NCBI RefSeq assembly: GCF_900115565.1
Contig: NZ_FOWW01000012.1
Span: 80,774-144,773, forward strand
Reading direction: 5' to 3'
DNA: 64,000 bases
Source: Amycolatopsis arida
Lineage (GTDB): Bacteria > Actinomycetota > Actinomycetes > Mycobacteriales > Pseudonocardiaceae
The notes beneath the pieces were generated by a model, which saw only the letters and a list, made by a program, of their open reading frames with translations, was not told the origin of the DNA and did no database searches. The position numbers and the translations under genes are program-made. This document shows positions 8,852-17,341 of this stretch, one piece after another (position 1 is the first letter of the stretch; each line of letters opens with the position of its first letter).

Positions 8852-11819
8852 CCGATCCACCCTCTCCGACCAGCTGCAGGAACGCGTCTTCCAACCGGCG
8901 TCGCGGCCCGGCCTGCTCCACCGACACGCCGGCCCGCACCAGCGCGGCCACCGCCGCCGACCGGGGCAGCCCGTCGAGGTCGGCGTGCACGAGCGTGCCG
9001 TCGACGTCCACCTCGGACACCCCGCCGACCGCGCGCAGCGCCTCCGCCGCCGCCTCCGGCCGATCGACCCGGAACGTGGCCTCGCCGCCGGCGCCGACGA
9101 TGTCGCCGACCTCGCCCGCCGCCACCAGCGCGCCCCGGTGCATCACCACCACGTGCGTCGAGGTCTGCTCCACCTCGGCGAGCAGGTGGCTGGACACCAG
9201 CACGGTCCGCCCGGTCGCGGCGTAGCGGCGCAGCACCTCGCGCATCTGGTGGATCTGCGGCGGGTCCAGCCCGTTGGTGGGCTCGTCGAGCACGAGCAGC
9301 TCCGGCAGCCCGAGCATCGCCTGCGCGATGGCCAGCCGCTGGCGCATACCCTGGCTGTAGGTGCGGACCTTGCGGTGCACCGCGTCGCCGAGCCCGGCGA
9401 TCTCCAGCGCCTCGGCGATGTGCGCCTTCTCCGCCGGCCGGCCGGTAGCCGCCCAGTACAGCCGCAGGTTCGCCGCGCCGGACAGGTGCGGCAGGAACCC
9501 GGCGCCCTCCACGAAGGAGCCGATCCGGGACAGTACCGGCGCGCCGGGCGCGACCTTGTGCCCGAACACGCGGATCTCACCGGAGCTCGGCGTGATCAAC
9601 CCCATCAGCATCCGCAGGGTGGTGGTCTTGCCGGCACCGTTCGGGCCGAGCAGGCCGAGTACCTGCCCGGGCTCCACCCGGAACGACAGGTCCTTCACCG
9701 CGGTCAGCCCGCCGGGGTAGGACTTGGTCAGGCTCTCGATCACCAGCGGAACGTCGGCGAGGCCCGGGTCCACCTCGTGCGCCCGCCGTCGGCGCAGCGC
9801 GGCCACCCCGGTCACCAGCGCCACCGCGGCCAGCACGCCGGCGACGCCCAGCAGCTGGGGGAGCGGCCAGCCGCTGCTCGCCGGCGTGCCCGGCACCACC
9901 GGCACGGCCAGCCCGGCATCCCCGGCCAGGGACACCGAGTAGGTGGCCGCCTCGGGCGGGGTGGCGTAGCTCTGGTCGGTGGTGCCGACGACGAGCTGCA
10001 GCGCGTGCCCCGTCTCGACCGGCCGCACGATCCCCGGGAGGGTGACGGTCACCTCCACGGGGGTGCCGTCGGTGGGCAGCGACGGGATCCGGAACGCCGC
10101 CACCGCGCTGCCCGGCAGCGTCCGCGTGCCGTCGGGGTTGACGTCGTAGAGCTTGGCGAACAGCACCGCGCCCGACGGCGGCACCGGTCCCTCCGCCGCG
10201 ACCCGCAGCCGGACCCGCGGCGCGCCGGTGACCAGCAGCTGCGTGTCCATCGGAGTGGACGTGAACCGCGCCGACTGGCCCGGCGGGTCGAAGCCGAACA
10301 ACCCCGCCAGCCGGTTCGACGAGGTGACCAGCCGGTTGAGCCCGGGGATGCCGCTGACCGCGGCCGGGCTCCCGCCCGGCGGGTGCACGATGAGCTGCTG
10401 CTCACCGCCGAGCGCCACCGTGCGGAAGTCGGTGGTCCCGCCGTGCAGGCCGGGGTAGCCTGCCGCGTCGACCGCCCGCACCGACGGCGTGCCGTTGGCC
10501 CGCAGCGAGCCCTGTACCTCGTAGCGGAACGACGTGCCGGGGTGCTCGGCCTCGCCGGTGAGCCGGTGGGCCAGCCAGTCGGCGATGCGGCCGCGCAGCT
10601 GCGGTCCCGGGGAGCCGCCGTCGTGCCCGCCGACGTACCAGACGACGTCGACCTCGCCGCCCGCCGCGCTGACCTGCCGCGCGGTCGCGTCGGCCTGGTC
10701 CAGGCCGAACAGCGTGTCGTTCTCGCCCTGGACCAGCAGCGTCGGCACGGTGATGTCGCCGGTGACCGACGCGGGGGAGACCCGGCGCAGCAGGTCGCGG
10801 GTCCGCTCGTCGGCGACGCCGTCGGTGGCCACGTCGGCGTAGGCCCGGCACACCTCCGCCGTGAAGCGGCCACAGGGGTCGGCCGCGGAGCGGGGTCGGG
10901 CCGGCGCCGCGCCCCCGCTCCGCCCGGACCGGCCTGGCTCGGCGCCGCCCTCCACCGAACCGCCCGACGCGGAGCCATCGGACGCCGAGCCATCCGACGC
11001 CGAGCCGTCCGGCGCCGCCGAGCCGGGTTGCCCGGCACCGCCCTGGTCGGTGCCGAGATCCTGGTCGTCCGGTTCGACCCCCGGTTCGAGCGCCTCGCCG
11101 CCCGGCCCTCCGGCCGGTGCGCCGGACCCCGCGGAGAAGAAGATGCCCGCCCACGACCGCTTGAACACCCCGCCCGGCGCGAACGCGCCGGCCGCCGGCG
11201 TGTCGGCGGCGACCTCGCCGGTGGTGGCCGCGTTCGGGATCAGTGCCTCGCCGAGGTCGTTGTAGGTGATCGCCGGGGCGATCGCGTCCACCCGGCGGTC
11301 GGTGCCGGCCAGCAGCAGGGCCAGCGCGCCTCCGTAGGACGCGCCGGTGACCGCCACCCGGGGGTCGCCGGCGCCGTCGAGCAGTACCTCCGGGCGGGAG
11401 GAGAGGTGGTCCAGCAGCCGGCTGGCGTCGGCCACCTCGTGGTCGGGGTCGTTCAGCGCGATCCGCCCGCCGCTGCGGCCGAACCCGCGCGCGGAGTAGG
11501 CCAGCACCACCATCCCGCGCTCGGCGAGCTCGCGGGCCTGCCCGGCGACGCTGTTCTTGTCCCCGCCGAACCCGTGCGGCAGCAGCACGGCGGGCGCGGG
11601 TGAGCGCTGCGGGACGTACAGCGTCGTGTCGATGGCGATCCGTTCGGCCGATCCCGGCGCGGCGGGCACCTCGAGGATCGCTTCCTCGGTGCGCACCGGC
11701 GGTGGGTCGGTCTCGGGGACGAGCCAGACGAGGCCGCCACCGGCGAGCAGGACGGCCACGGCGAGGACGGCGACGAGTCGGCCGCGACGGGCGCGCGGGG
11801 AGGGTGCGGGGAAGGGCAC
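8844..11819 (-). CDS. Exported alpha/beta hydrolase (CocE/X-Pro peptidase-like) fused to ABC ATPase
   Basis: A 991-residue fusion. Order: short cytoplasmic tail (RARRGR), TM1 near residues 15-37, an alpha/beta-hydrolase domain with nucleophile S161 in GASYGG and a candidate catalytic His in YVGGHDGG, a low-complexity Gly/Ser/Asp stretch containing DGSAS repeats, a jelly-roll-like C-terminal domain as in CocE/X-Pro dipeptidyl-peptidases, TM2 near 654-675 followed by RRRR, then an ABC ATPase with Walker A GPNGAGKT (K about 731), signature YSQGMRQRL, Walker B LLVLDEPTNGLD and H-loop SSHLLAE. Both helices and their flanking charges put the hydrolase outside and the ATPase inside. The start is taken as GTG 11819. 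The frame is open to GTG 12047, but that would run through the neighbouring riboswitch on the other strand. It forms a transporter with the next gene. Confidence 0.85.
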   Translation of the reverse strand: MPFPAPSPRARRGRLVAVLAVAVLLAGGGLVWLVPETDPPPVRTEEAILEVPAAPGSAERIAIDTTLYVPQRSPAPAVLLPHGFGGDKNSVAGQARELAERGMVVLAYSARGFGRSGGRIALNDPDHEVADASRLLDHLSSRPEVLLDGAGDPRVAVTGASYGGALALLLAGTDRRVDAIAPAITYNDLGEALIPNAATTGEVAADTPAAGAFAPGGVFKRSWAGIFFSAGSGAPAGGPGGEALEPGVEPDDQDLGTDQGGAGQPGSAAPDGSASDGSASDGSASGGSVEGGAEPGRSGRSGGAAPARPRSAADPCGRFTAEVCRAYADVATDGVADERTRDLLRRVSPASVTGDITVPTLLVQGENDTLFGLDQADATARQVSAAGGEVDVVWYVGGHDGGSPGPQLRGRIADWLAHRLTGEAEHPGTSFRYEVQGSLRANGTPSVRAVDAAGYPGLHGGTTDFRTVALGGEQQLIVHPPGGSPAAVSGIPGLNRLVTSSNRLAGLFGFDPPGQSARFTSTPMDTQLLVTGAPRVRLRVAAEGPVPPSGAVLFAKLYDVNPDGTRTLPGSAVAAFRIPSLPTDGTPVEVTVTLPGIVRPVETGHALQLVVGTTDQSYATPPEAATYSVSLAGDAGLAVPVVPGTPASSGWPLPQLLGVAGVLAAVALVTGVAALRRRRAHEVDPGLADVPLVIESLTKSYPGGLTAVKDLSFRVEPGQVLGLLGPNGAGKTTTLRMLMGLITPSSGEIRVFGHKVAPGAPVLSRIGSFVEGAGFLPHLSGAANLRLYWAATGRPAEKAHIAEALEIAGLGDAVHRKVRTYSQGMRQRLAIAQAMLGLPELLVLDEPTNGLDPPQIHQMREVLRRYAATGRTVLVSSHLLAEVEQTSTHVVVMHRGALVAAGEVGDIVGAGGEATFRVDRPEAAAEALRAVGGVSEVDVDGTLVHADLDGLPRSAAVAALVRAGVSVEQAGPRRRLEDAFLQLVGEGGSGE

Positions 11820-11979
11820 GGAGGTGACCGTATTCGGCGTTTCCTGAGAGATCGCTGTGGGTACCCGCTCGAGGACCGGCGGAAAGCGACTGTGACGGAC
11901 GTTACCCTGGTAATTGCGGTGACCAAGGCAACCTTGGCTGGCGCCGACGCTCGGCAACCGAGAAGATACTCGAGCGACG

Positions 11980-12120
11980 TGGAGGGGAGTATTCCTTCGC
12001 GGTGGTGTCGTCAACACGGCTGCCGGGGCCTGAGGGGTCGCCGGCACCCGGCACCGCCGACCGGCTCGGCCGGTGGAAGAGACCTCCGGTAGTGGTTCCC
12101 CAACCCCGCTAACCGGAGGT
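11980..12120 (+). promoter_or_regulatory. yybP-ykoY-type (Mn2+) riboswitch controlling terC
   Basis: Characteristic blocks are present: GGAGGGGAGTA (11981-11991), TGTCGTCAACAC (about 12006-12017) and AGACCTCC (12080-12087). GGAGG 11981-11985 pairs with CCTCC 12083-12087 to close the aptamer (P1). The same 3' strand, ACCTCCGGT 12082-12090, is an exact complement of ACCGGAGGT 12112-12120, which contains the terC Shine-Dalgarno sequence. P1 formation and Shine-Dalgarno sequestration are therefore mutually exclusive, predicting ligand-induced translation. In this riboswitch family the ligand is Mn2+, and TerC proteins are common targets. Confidence 0.85.
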
Positions 12121-12127
12121 TCTCTCG

Positions 12128-13183
12128 ATGACCGTGCCCTTCTGGCTGTGGCTCGCGACGATCGGTGGGTTGCTCGCCCTGATCGCGGTCGACCTGGTGA
12201 TCGTCGATCGGAAGCCGCACCAGGTCACCACGGGTGAGGCCGCCAGGTGGGTCTCCTTCTACGTCACCTGTGCGGTGCTCTTCGGCATCGGGGTGTGGTT
12301 CTTCGGCGGGCACGACTCCGGAGTGGAGTTCTTCACCGGCTACATCACCGAGTACTCGCTGAGCGTGGACAACCTGTTCATCTTCATGGTGATCATCGCC
12401 TCGTTCCGGGTGCCCGCCATCCACCAGCACCGGGTCCTGCTCATCGGCATCCTGCTGGCGCTGGCGATGCGCGGCGTGTTCATCGCCGTGGGCGCCGCGC
12501 TGATCGCCACGTTCGTCTGGGTGTTCTTCCTCTTCGGCGCGATTTTGGTGTGGACGGCCGTGAGCATGGTGCGCAACACCGGCGCGCACGAGGAGTACCA
12601 CGAGAACGTCGTCGTCCGCTGGGTGCGCAAGGTCTTCCCGGTCACCGACGACTACATCGGCCACAAGTCGTTCGTGAAGAAGGACGGCAAGCGCTGGATC
12701 ACCCCGATGTTCGTGGTGATCGTGGCGATCGGCAGCGCCGACCTGCTCTTCGCGGTGGACTCCATCCCAGCGATCTTCGGCATCACCCAGGACGCCTACC
12801 TGGTCTTCACGGCGAACGCCTTCGCGCTGATGGGCCTGCGGCAGTTGTACTTCCTGCTCGGCGGCCTGGTCACCCGGCTGGTGTACCTGTCCTACGGGCT
12901 GGCGATCATCCTCGGGTTCATCGGCGCCAAGCTGTTCCTGCACGCGCTGCACGAGTACCACGTGACGCCGGCCTGGATGGAGATCAACAACTGGATGTCG
13001 CTCGGCGTGATCGTCGTCGTCCTGACCGTGACCACGCTCGCCAGCCTGTACAAGTCCCGCAAGGACCCCGGCGCCAGCGGGGTGAACCTCGAGCTGCACG
13101 CGTCGTCGCCGGAGGAGCGCGTGGAGGTCGAGCGGAGCGAAACCGACCGGGCCGAGGCCGGGCAGCCGCACGACGTGAGGTAG
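12128..13183 (+). CDS. TerC-family integral membrane protein (metal homeostasis)
   Basis: TerC/Alx-type membrane protein of 351 residues with about nine hydrophobic segments. The family's acidic intramembrane motifs are visible: EYSLSVDNLFIF near residues 76-87 and FAVDSIPAI near 208-216, in the two homologous halves. Members export Mn2+ or help metalate exported proteins. The C-terminal tail of about 45 residues is hydrophilic and highly charged. ATG at 12128 has GGAGG 8 nt upstream, and this Shine-Dalgarno sequence is the switching element of the riboswitch in front. Manganese export is the favoured role, from family knowledge plus the riboswitch. Confidence 0.9.
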   Translation: MTVPFWLWLATIGGLLALIAVDLVIVDRKPHQVTTGEAARWVSFYVTCAVLFGIGVWFFGGHDSGVEFFTGYITEYSLSVDNLFIFMVIIASFRVPAIHQHRVLLIGILLALAMRGVFIAVGAALIATFVWVFFLFGAILVWTAVSMVRNTGAHEEYHENVVVRWVRKVFPVTDDYIGHKSFVKKDGKRWITPMFVVIVAIGSADLLFAVDSIPAIFGITQDAYLVFTANAFALMGLRQLYFLLGGLVTRLVYLSYGLAIILGFIGAKLFLHALHEYHVTPAWMEINNWMSLGVIVVVLTVTTLASLYKSRKDPGASGVNLELHASSPEERVEVERSETDRAEAGQPHDVR

Positions 13184-13217
13184 TTAGACCGGCTAAAGAT
13201 CGGGTACGGTCGCGCTC

Positions 13218-15215
13218 GTGCGATCCTCCGATCTCGATCTCCTCGCGACTCCCGGCCTGCCCGCGCTGCGCGGCGACCTCCTCCTCGTCGGGGTCACCCG
13301 GCCCGACCTGGCCACCGACACCTGCCGGGGCGGGCTGCACCGGGTGTCCCCGGACGGCGGGACATCCCACTGGACCCACGGCCCGCGGGACAGCGCGCCG
13401 GCGATCTCACCGGACGGCCGCTGGGTGGCGTTCCTCCGTGCCGGCGACGGCACCGGCGCGGAGGCCAAGCCCCAGCTGCACGTGATGCCGGCCGGCGGTG
13501 GCGAGCCGGTCCGGCTCACCGCGCTGCCGCTCGGGGTGGACGCGCCGGTGTGGGCCGCGGACTCCACCCGGCTCGCGTTCACCGCGCGGGTACCCGAGCC
13601 GGGCCGCTACGGCACGCCTCTCGAAGATGAGGACGAGGCACTGGAGCCGGCGGCGGAGGCTCCGCGGAGGATCACTCGGCTCGACTACCGGGTGGACGAC
13701 CTGGGCTTCCGGCTCGACCGGCCGAAGCGGCTGTTCGTGCTCGACGTGCCCGCCGCCCTGCGCGCGGCCGAGACCGGTGAGCGCACCGACCCGGCGCCAC
13801 TGACCGACGACCGCACCGACGTGCACGACCCGGCGTGGACGCGGGACGGGCGGCACGTCGTGGTGGTCGCCGAGCGGGACTGGGGGCGGGTGGAGACCCT
13901 GCACAGCGACCTCTACGCCGTGCCGGCCGAGGGCGGCGACCCGGTGCTCGCGGTGCGCACCGCCGGCACGGCGGCCATGCCCGCCGTCGACGCCGACGGC
14001 ACCGTCTGGTTCTTTGGCGCGGAGTTCCCCGGCGTCGACATGGCCGGCCGCAACACCAGCCTCTGGGCGGCCGAGCTGCGGCTCGACGGTGCGCCGGCCG
14101 AGCCGCGCCGGTTGACCGAGGTGGAGTCGGTGGACTGCGCCCCTTCGGCGGGGCCGCCGGCGCGCCGGGGTGACGAGGTGCTCGTCGTGGTGCGTCACCG
14201 TGGCGCCGAGGAGCTGCGTGCCGTGCCGTGCACCGCGCGGGAGGCCGCGCTGGACACCCTGCCGCTGCTGGCCGGAGAGCGCGGGGTGGTGCGCGGCTTC
14301 GCCGTCGACGGCGCCGCGGTCGCCGCGGTGGTCGCGACCGCCGACAGCACCGGCGACGTCGTGTTGCTCGACGGGCAGACCCGTACCGTGCCCCGCGTGC
14401 TGACCGACTTCTCCGCGCCGCTGCGGTCCGCCGGGCTGCGGCCGCTGGAGGAGCTGACCACCGAGTCGGCCGACGGCTACCCCGTGCACGGCTGGGTGGT
14501 CGTGCCGGAGGGCGAGGGGCCGCACCCGGTGGTACTGGCCGTGCACGGCGGCCCGTTCGCGCACTACACCTGGGCCGTGTTCGACGAGGCGCAGGTCTAC
14601 GCCTCAGCCGGGTACGCGGTGGTGCTGACCAACCCGCGCGGGTCGGCCGGCTACGGCCAGGAGCACGGGCGGTCGATCGTGCGCCGGCTCGGCACGGTGG
14701 ACGCCGGCGACGTCCTGGCCATGTTGGACGCCGCGCTGGCCCGCCCCGACCTCGACCCGGCCAGGGTCGGGGTGATGGGCGGCTCCTACGGCGGGTTCAT
14801 GACCGGCTGGCTGGCCGCGCACCACGGCGAGCGGTTCCGCGCGGCGTGGAGCGAGCGAGCGGTCAACGCCTGGGACTCCTTCACCGGCAGCTCGGACATC
14901 GGCTGGGAGTTCACCGATTCCTATGTCGGCACCGACCCCGAGGAGCAGCGCCGGCGCAGTCCGCTGACCTATGCGGACCGGATCGGCATCCCGTTCGCCG
15001 TCGTGCACTCCGAGCAGGACTGGCGTTGCCCGCTGGAGCAGGCGCAGCGGATGTTCGTGGCGCTGCGGCTGCGCGGAGCCCCGGCCGAGCTGCTGCTGTT
15101 CCCCGGCGAGGGGCACGAGTTGAGCCGCTCGGGCCGGCCGCGGCACCGCCGGCAGCGGTTCGACGCCGTGCTGGAGTGGTGGGACCGCCACCTCGGCGGC
15201 ACTAGTTCAGCATGA
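13218..15215 (+). CDS. S9-family (prolyl oligopeptidase/acylaminoacyl) peptidase
   Basis: Serine peptidase of 665 residues without a signal peptide, so cytoplasmic. The first ~400 residues form a beta-propeller with repeats such as PAISPDGRWVAF, PVWAADSTRLAF and PAWTRDGRHVVV. The C-terminal alpha/beta-hydrolase domain carries the nucleophile S523 in MGGSYGG, candidate D601 in SEQDW and H633 in GEGHE. The oxyanion region HGGP near residue 435 is also present. GTG at 13218 follows TACGGT by 7-8 nt, suggesting a leaderless mRNA. The last 14 nt overlap the 3' end of the convergent RES gene. Cleavage of short peptides is the family role. Confidence 0.9.
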   Translation: MRSSDLDLLATPGLPALRGDLLLVGVTRPDLATDTCRGGLHRVSPDGGTSHWTHGPRDSAPAISPDGRWVAFLRAGDGTGAEAKPQLHVMPAGGGEPVRLTALPLGVDAPVWAADSTRLAFTARVPEPGRYGTPLEDEDEALEPAAEAPRRITRLDYRVDDLGFRLDRPKRLFVLDVPAALRAAETGERTDPAPLTDDRTDVHDPAWTRDGRHVVVVAERDWGRVETLHSDLYAVPAEGGDPVLAVRTAGTAAMPAVDADGTVWFFGAEFPGVDMAGRNTSLWAAELRLDGAPAEPRRLTEVESVDCAPSAGPPARRGDEVLVVVRHRGAEELRAVPCTAREAALDTLPLLAGERGVVRGFAVDGAAVAAVVATADSTGDVVLLDGQTRTVPRVLTDFSAPLRSAGLRPLEELTTESADGYPVHGWVVVPEGEGPHPVVLAVHGGPFAHYTWAVFDEAQVYASAGYAVVLTNPRGSAGYGQEHGRSIVRRLGTVDAGDVLAMLDAALARPDLDPARVGVMGGSYGGFMTGWLAAHHGERFRAAWSERAVNAWDSFTGSSDIGWEFTDSYVGTDPEEQRRRSPLTYADRIGIPFAVVHSEQDWRCPLEQAQRMFVALRLRGAPAELLLFPGEGHELSRSGRPRHRRQRFDAVLEWWDRHLGGTSSA

Positions 15216-15855
15216 CGTAGTTGAGCTCCTCGCAGACCCGGGCGAGCGGAACGTCCAGCCCGGGGTGGTCGAGCGGGAGCAGCACGTCCGGCTCCCGTGG
15301 CAGGGCCGACCCGGCCGGCGGGTCCCACAGGCAGATCGCCGGGTCGCCGCCGTCCATCGAGGAGCGGTACCACAGGCCGTCGAGGTCGCCGAACGCGGCG
15401 CGGATCGCCCGCGCCCACGCCTGGGTGATCTTCTTCGGCCCGCTGGAGATCTCCTGCGAGGCGCCCACCCTGGTCGGCCACAGCCCGGACAGGTCCAGCA
15501 GCCGCAGCGTGCGCCGCGGCCGGACGACGACCAGTCGGGGCCCCCGGGTCTTGCGGTCCACGGTCGACGTCGTCTGGAACACCTCGGCCACGCTGGTGCG
15601 CACGGACAGCCCGAAGTAGAGCACGCCGTTGGCACGGTCGGTGACCGGCGCGCCGCGGCGGGGTTGCTGCGGGTCGAACCGACCGTGCGGCAGCGGACCC
15701 GTGTAGCGGAACGTGTTCCACTGCTGCGGGTGGTTGCCGTGCGCGGTGAAGATGCGCACCAGCCTGGTCGCCGGGTGAACCGCGACGATGTCCTCTGTCC
15801 GGCGCAGCTCGTTGACCAGGACGGCACGCGCTGGCGGCAGAGGCAGCCTTGCCAT
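15202..15855 (-). CDS. RES-domain toxin (NAD+ phosphorylase type)
   Basis: RES-family protein of 217 residues. Known members of type II toxin-antitoxin systems degrade NAD+ and stop growth. Family features are the early Arg (RLVRIF), the block GVLYFGLSVRTSVAEVFQTT with the conserved Tyr and Glu, and YRSSMDGGDPAICLW, which supplies the conserved Ser region. It starts with ATG at 15855, 50 nt after the putative antitoxin gene, on the same strand and second in order, as usual for such pairs. Its last 14 nt overlap the convergent S9 peptidase gene. NAD+ cleavage is inferred from the family. Confidence 0.85.
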   Translation of the reverse strand: MARLPLPPARAVLVNELRRTEDIVAVHPATRLVRIFTAHGNHPQQWNTFRYTGPLPHGRFDPQQPRRGAPVTDRANGVLYFGLSVRTSVAEVFQTTSTVDRKTRGPRLVVVRPRRTLRLLDLSGLWPTRVGASQEISSGPKKITQAWARAIRAAFGDLDGLWYRSSMDGGDPAICLWDPPAGSALPREPDVLLPLDHPGLDVPLARVCEELNYVMLN

Positions 15856-15905
15856 GTGAAGCGGTTACCTGTCCTTCGGTGAGATCGTGTTCGGCCGATG
15901 CCAGC

Positions 15906-16496
15906 CTAGAAGGGTGTGCCGAGTGTGGCTGCGAGCTGCGCCACACGCTCGGGGTCCCCTCCGGCCAGCAGCCACTGCCGTGGGGTGGCGGGCCGGTCGT
16001 TGATCTCCAGGTCGGACTGGGGGGTGTTCATGAACGCGGCGACCACCAGCGCCGGTTGGTCGTCCGGGACGGCCCGCAGCACGACGTCCAGGCCGGGCAG
16101 CACGCCGCTGCCGGTGAACTGCCAGTTCGGCAACCGCCAGCCGCCCTGGTCCTTCCAGCCGGTGAGCCTGCGGTCCTTGAGCCGGTGGCGGATACGGCTG
16201 TCGTCCACGCCGAGGCGGGCGGCGGCCTCGCCGACGGTCAGCGAGGACTCGGCGAGCACGGTGTCCGTGGCGACGGCCCTGGCCCGGTAGTCCGGCTCGT
16301 CGTCGCGGTGCGCCGACAGGTCCAGCCCGACCTGGGTCAACGCGGCCCGCTGATCCGCGGAGAAGAAGTGCGACGGGTCGGGGTTCGGCGGTGCCAGCTT
16401 GCGCGCCGCGTCCTCGACCATGGTGAGGAACTCGGTGGCGTCCACTTTCAGCCCTACCTTCGCCAGGATGTTCTCCAACGCGATCGTCATGTGCAT
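15906..16496 (-). CDS. Putative antitoxin/DNA-binding partner of the RES toxin
   Basis: Protein of 196 residues. The middle (SLTVGEAAARLGVDDSRIRHRLKDRRLTGWKDQGGWRLPNWQF, near residues 86-128) reads as a helix-turn-helix with wing. The C-terminal third resembles the MbcA/Xre-type toxin-binding domain that ends in PRQWLLAGGDPERVAQLA. Position directly upstream of the RES gene supports an antitoxin role with autorepression. A possible -10 (GATACCCT) abuts ATG 16496, suggesting a leaderless start. I do not recognise a precisely named family, so the partner role rests mainly on context. Confidence 0.7.
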   Translation of the reverse strand: MHMTIALENILAKVGLKVDATEFLTMVEDAARKLAPPNPDPSHFFSADQRAALTQVGLDLSAHRDDEPDYRARAVATDTVLAESSLTVGEAAARLGVDDSRIRHRLKDRRLTGWKDQGGWRLPNWQFTGSGVLPGLDVVLRAVPDDQPALVVAAFMNTPQSDLEINDRPATPRQWLLAGGDPERVAQLAATLGTPF

Positions 16497-16704
16497 AGGG
16501 TATCCCGTGTGTGCGGGTTCGTGCGCTTCCTACCCCAATTGTGCGCCGATTCACCAGGAGTCGGTACAGACCGCACACGAAGCAACACGAGATGTATACG
16601 ACCGAGGGACAGTGTGCCCGGCACGGGTGGTGATGTCCAGGGTCGATCGTCACTGCCGGGCGGTGCGATCATGTCGGTGACCAGCACGGCCGGAAGGGGG
16701 ATCG

Positions 16705-17280
16705 ATGCTGCTCAGCCGTGACATCCTGGAGCACATCGCCGCGGGCAGGGTCACCGTGGCCTTCCGCCGGTGGCGCCGGCCCACGGTGCGGTCGGGCGGG
16801 ACGCTGCGTACCGCGGTGGGCGTGCTGCGGATCGACGCCGTGGACCCGGTGCGGCCCGAGGACATCACCGACGCCGACGCTCGCAGCGCGGGCTACCCCG
16901 ATGCCGACGCGGTGCGCGCCGACCTCGCCACTCGCCCCGACGGGCAGGTCTACCGGATCGCGCTGGCCCTCGCCGGCCCGGACCCGAGGGAGGAGTTGCG
17001 GGAGCGGGTCGCCGAGGGAGTGGAGCTGGACCGGCTGCGGGCCGCCCTCGACCGGTTGGACCGGGCCAGCCGGCACGGGCCGTGGACCCGGGAGCTGCTG
17101 CGGCTGGTCGCCGACCACCCGGGCGAGCGGGCGGCCGACCTCGCGGCGCGCCGCGGCCGGCCGGTGGCGGAGGTCAAGGCCGACGTGCGGAAGCTGAAGA
17201 ACCTGGGGCTCACCGAGAGCCTCCCGGTCGGCTATAGATTGTCCCCACGGGGCCGCGCTTTCCGCGTCTCCCCCGCCTGA
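16705..17280 (+). CDS. ASCH/PUA-like domain protein with winged-helix C-terminus
   Basis: Protein of 191 residues. The N-terminal part (LLSRDILEHIAAGRVTVAFRRWRRPTVRSGGTL...GVLRIDAVDPV) has the ASCH/PUA-like pattern of a small RNA- or base-binding beta-barrel. The C-terminal part (WTRELLRLVADHPGERAADLAARRGRPVAEVKADVRKLKNLGLTESL...GYRLSPRGRAF) is a winged helix like those of MarR-type regulators. ATG at 16705 has GGAAGGGGG 5 nt upstream. The combination suggests nucleic-acid binding; no enzymatic motif or known partner is visible, and the neighbours give no clue. Confidence 0.6.
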   Translation: MLLSRDILEHIAAGRVTVAFRRWRRPTVRSGGTLRTAVGVLRIDAVDPVRPEDITDADARSAGYPDADAVRADLATRPDGQVYRIALALAGPDPREELRERVAEGVELDRLRAALDRLDRASRHGPWTRELLRLVADHPGERAADLAARRGRPVAEVKADVRKLKNLGLTESLPVGYRLSPRGRAFRVSPA

Positions 17281-17341
17281 CCGCCAGACCATGCGCGGCC
17301 GTGACCGTGGCCCGTGCCGTTCGATGCCAGGAGTGACCACC

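Noticed and set aside
11820..12047. Upstream extension of the hydrolase-ATPase fusion to GTG 12047
   Set aside because: It would cover the riboswitch on the opposite strand and adds no family sequence; GTG 11819 directly precedes the basic tail and TM1.
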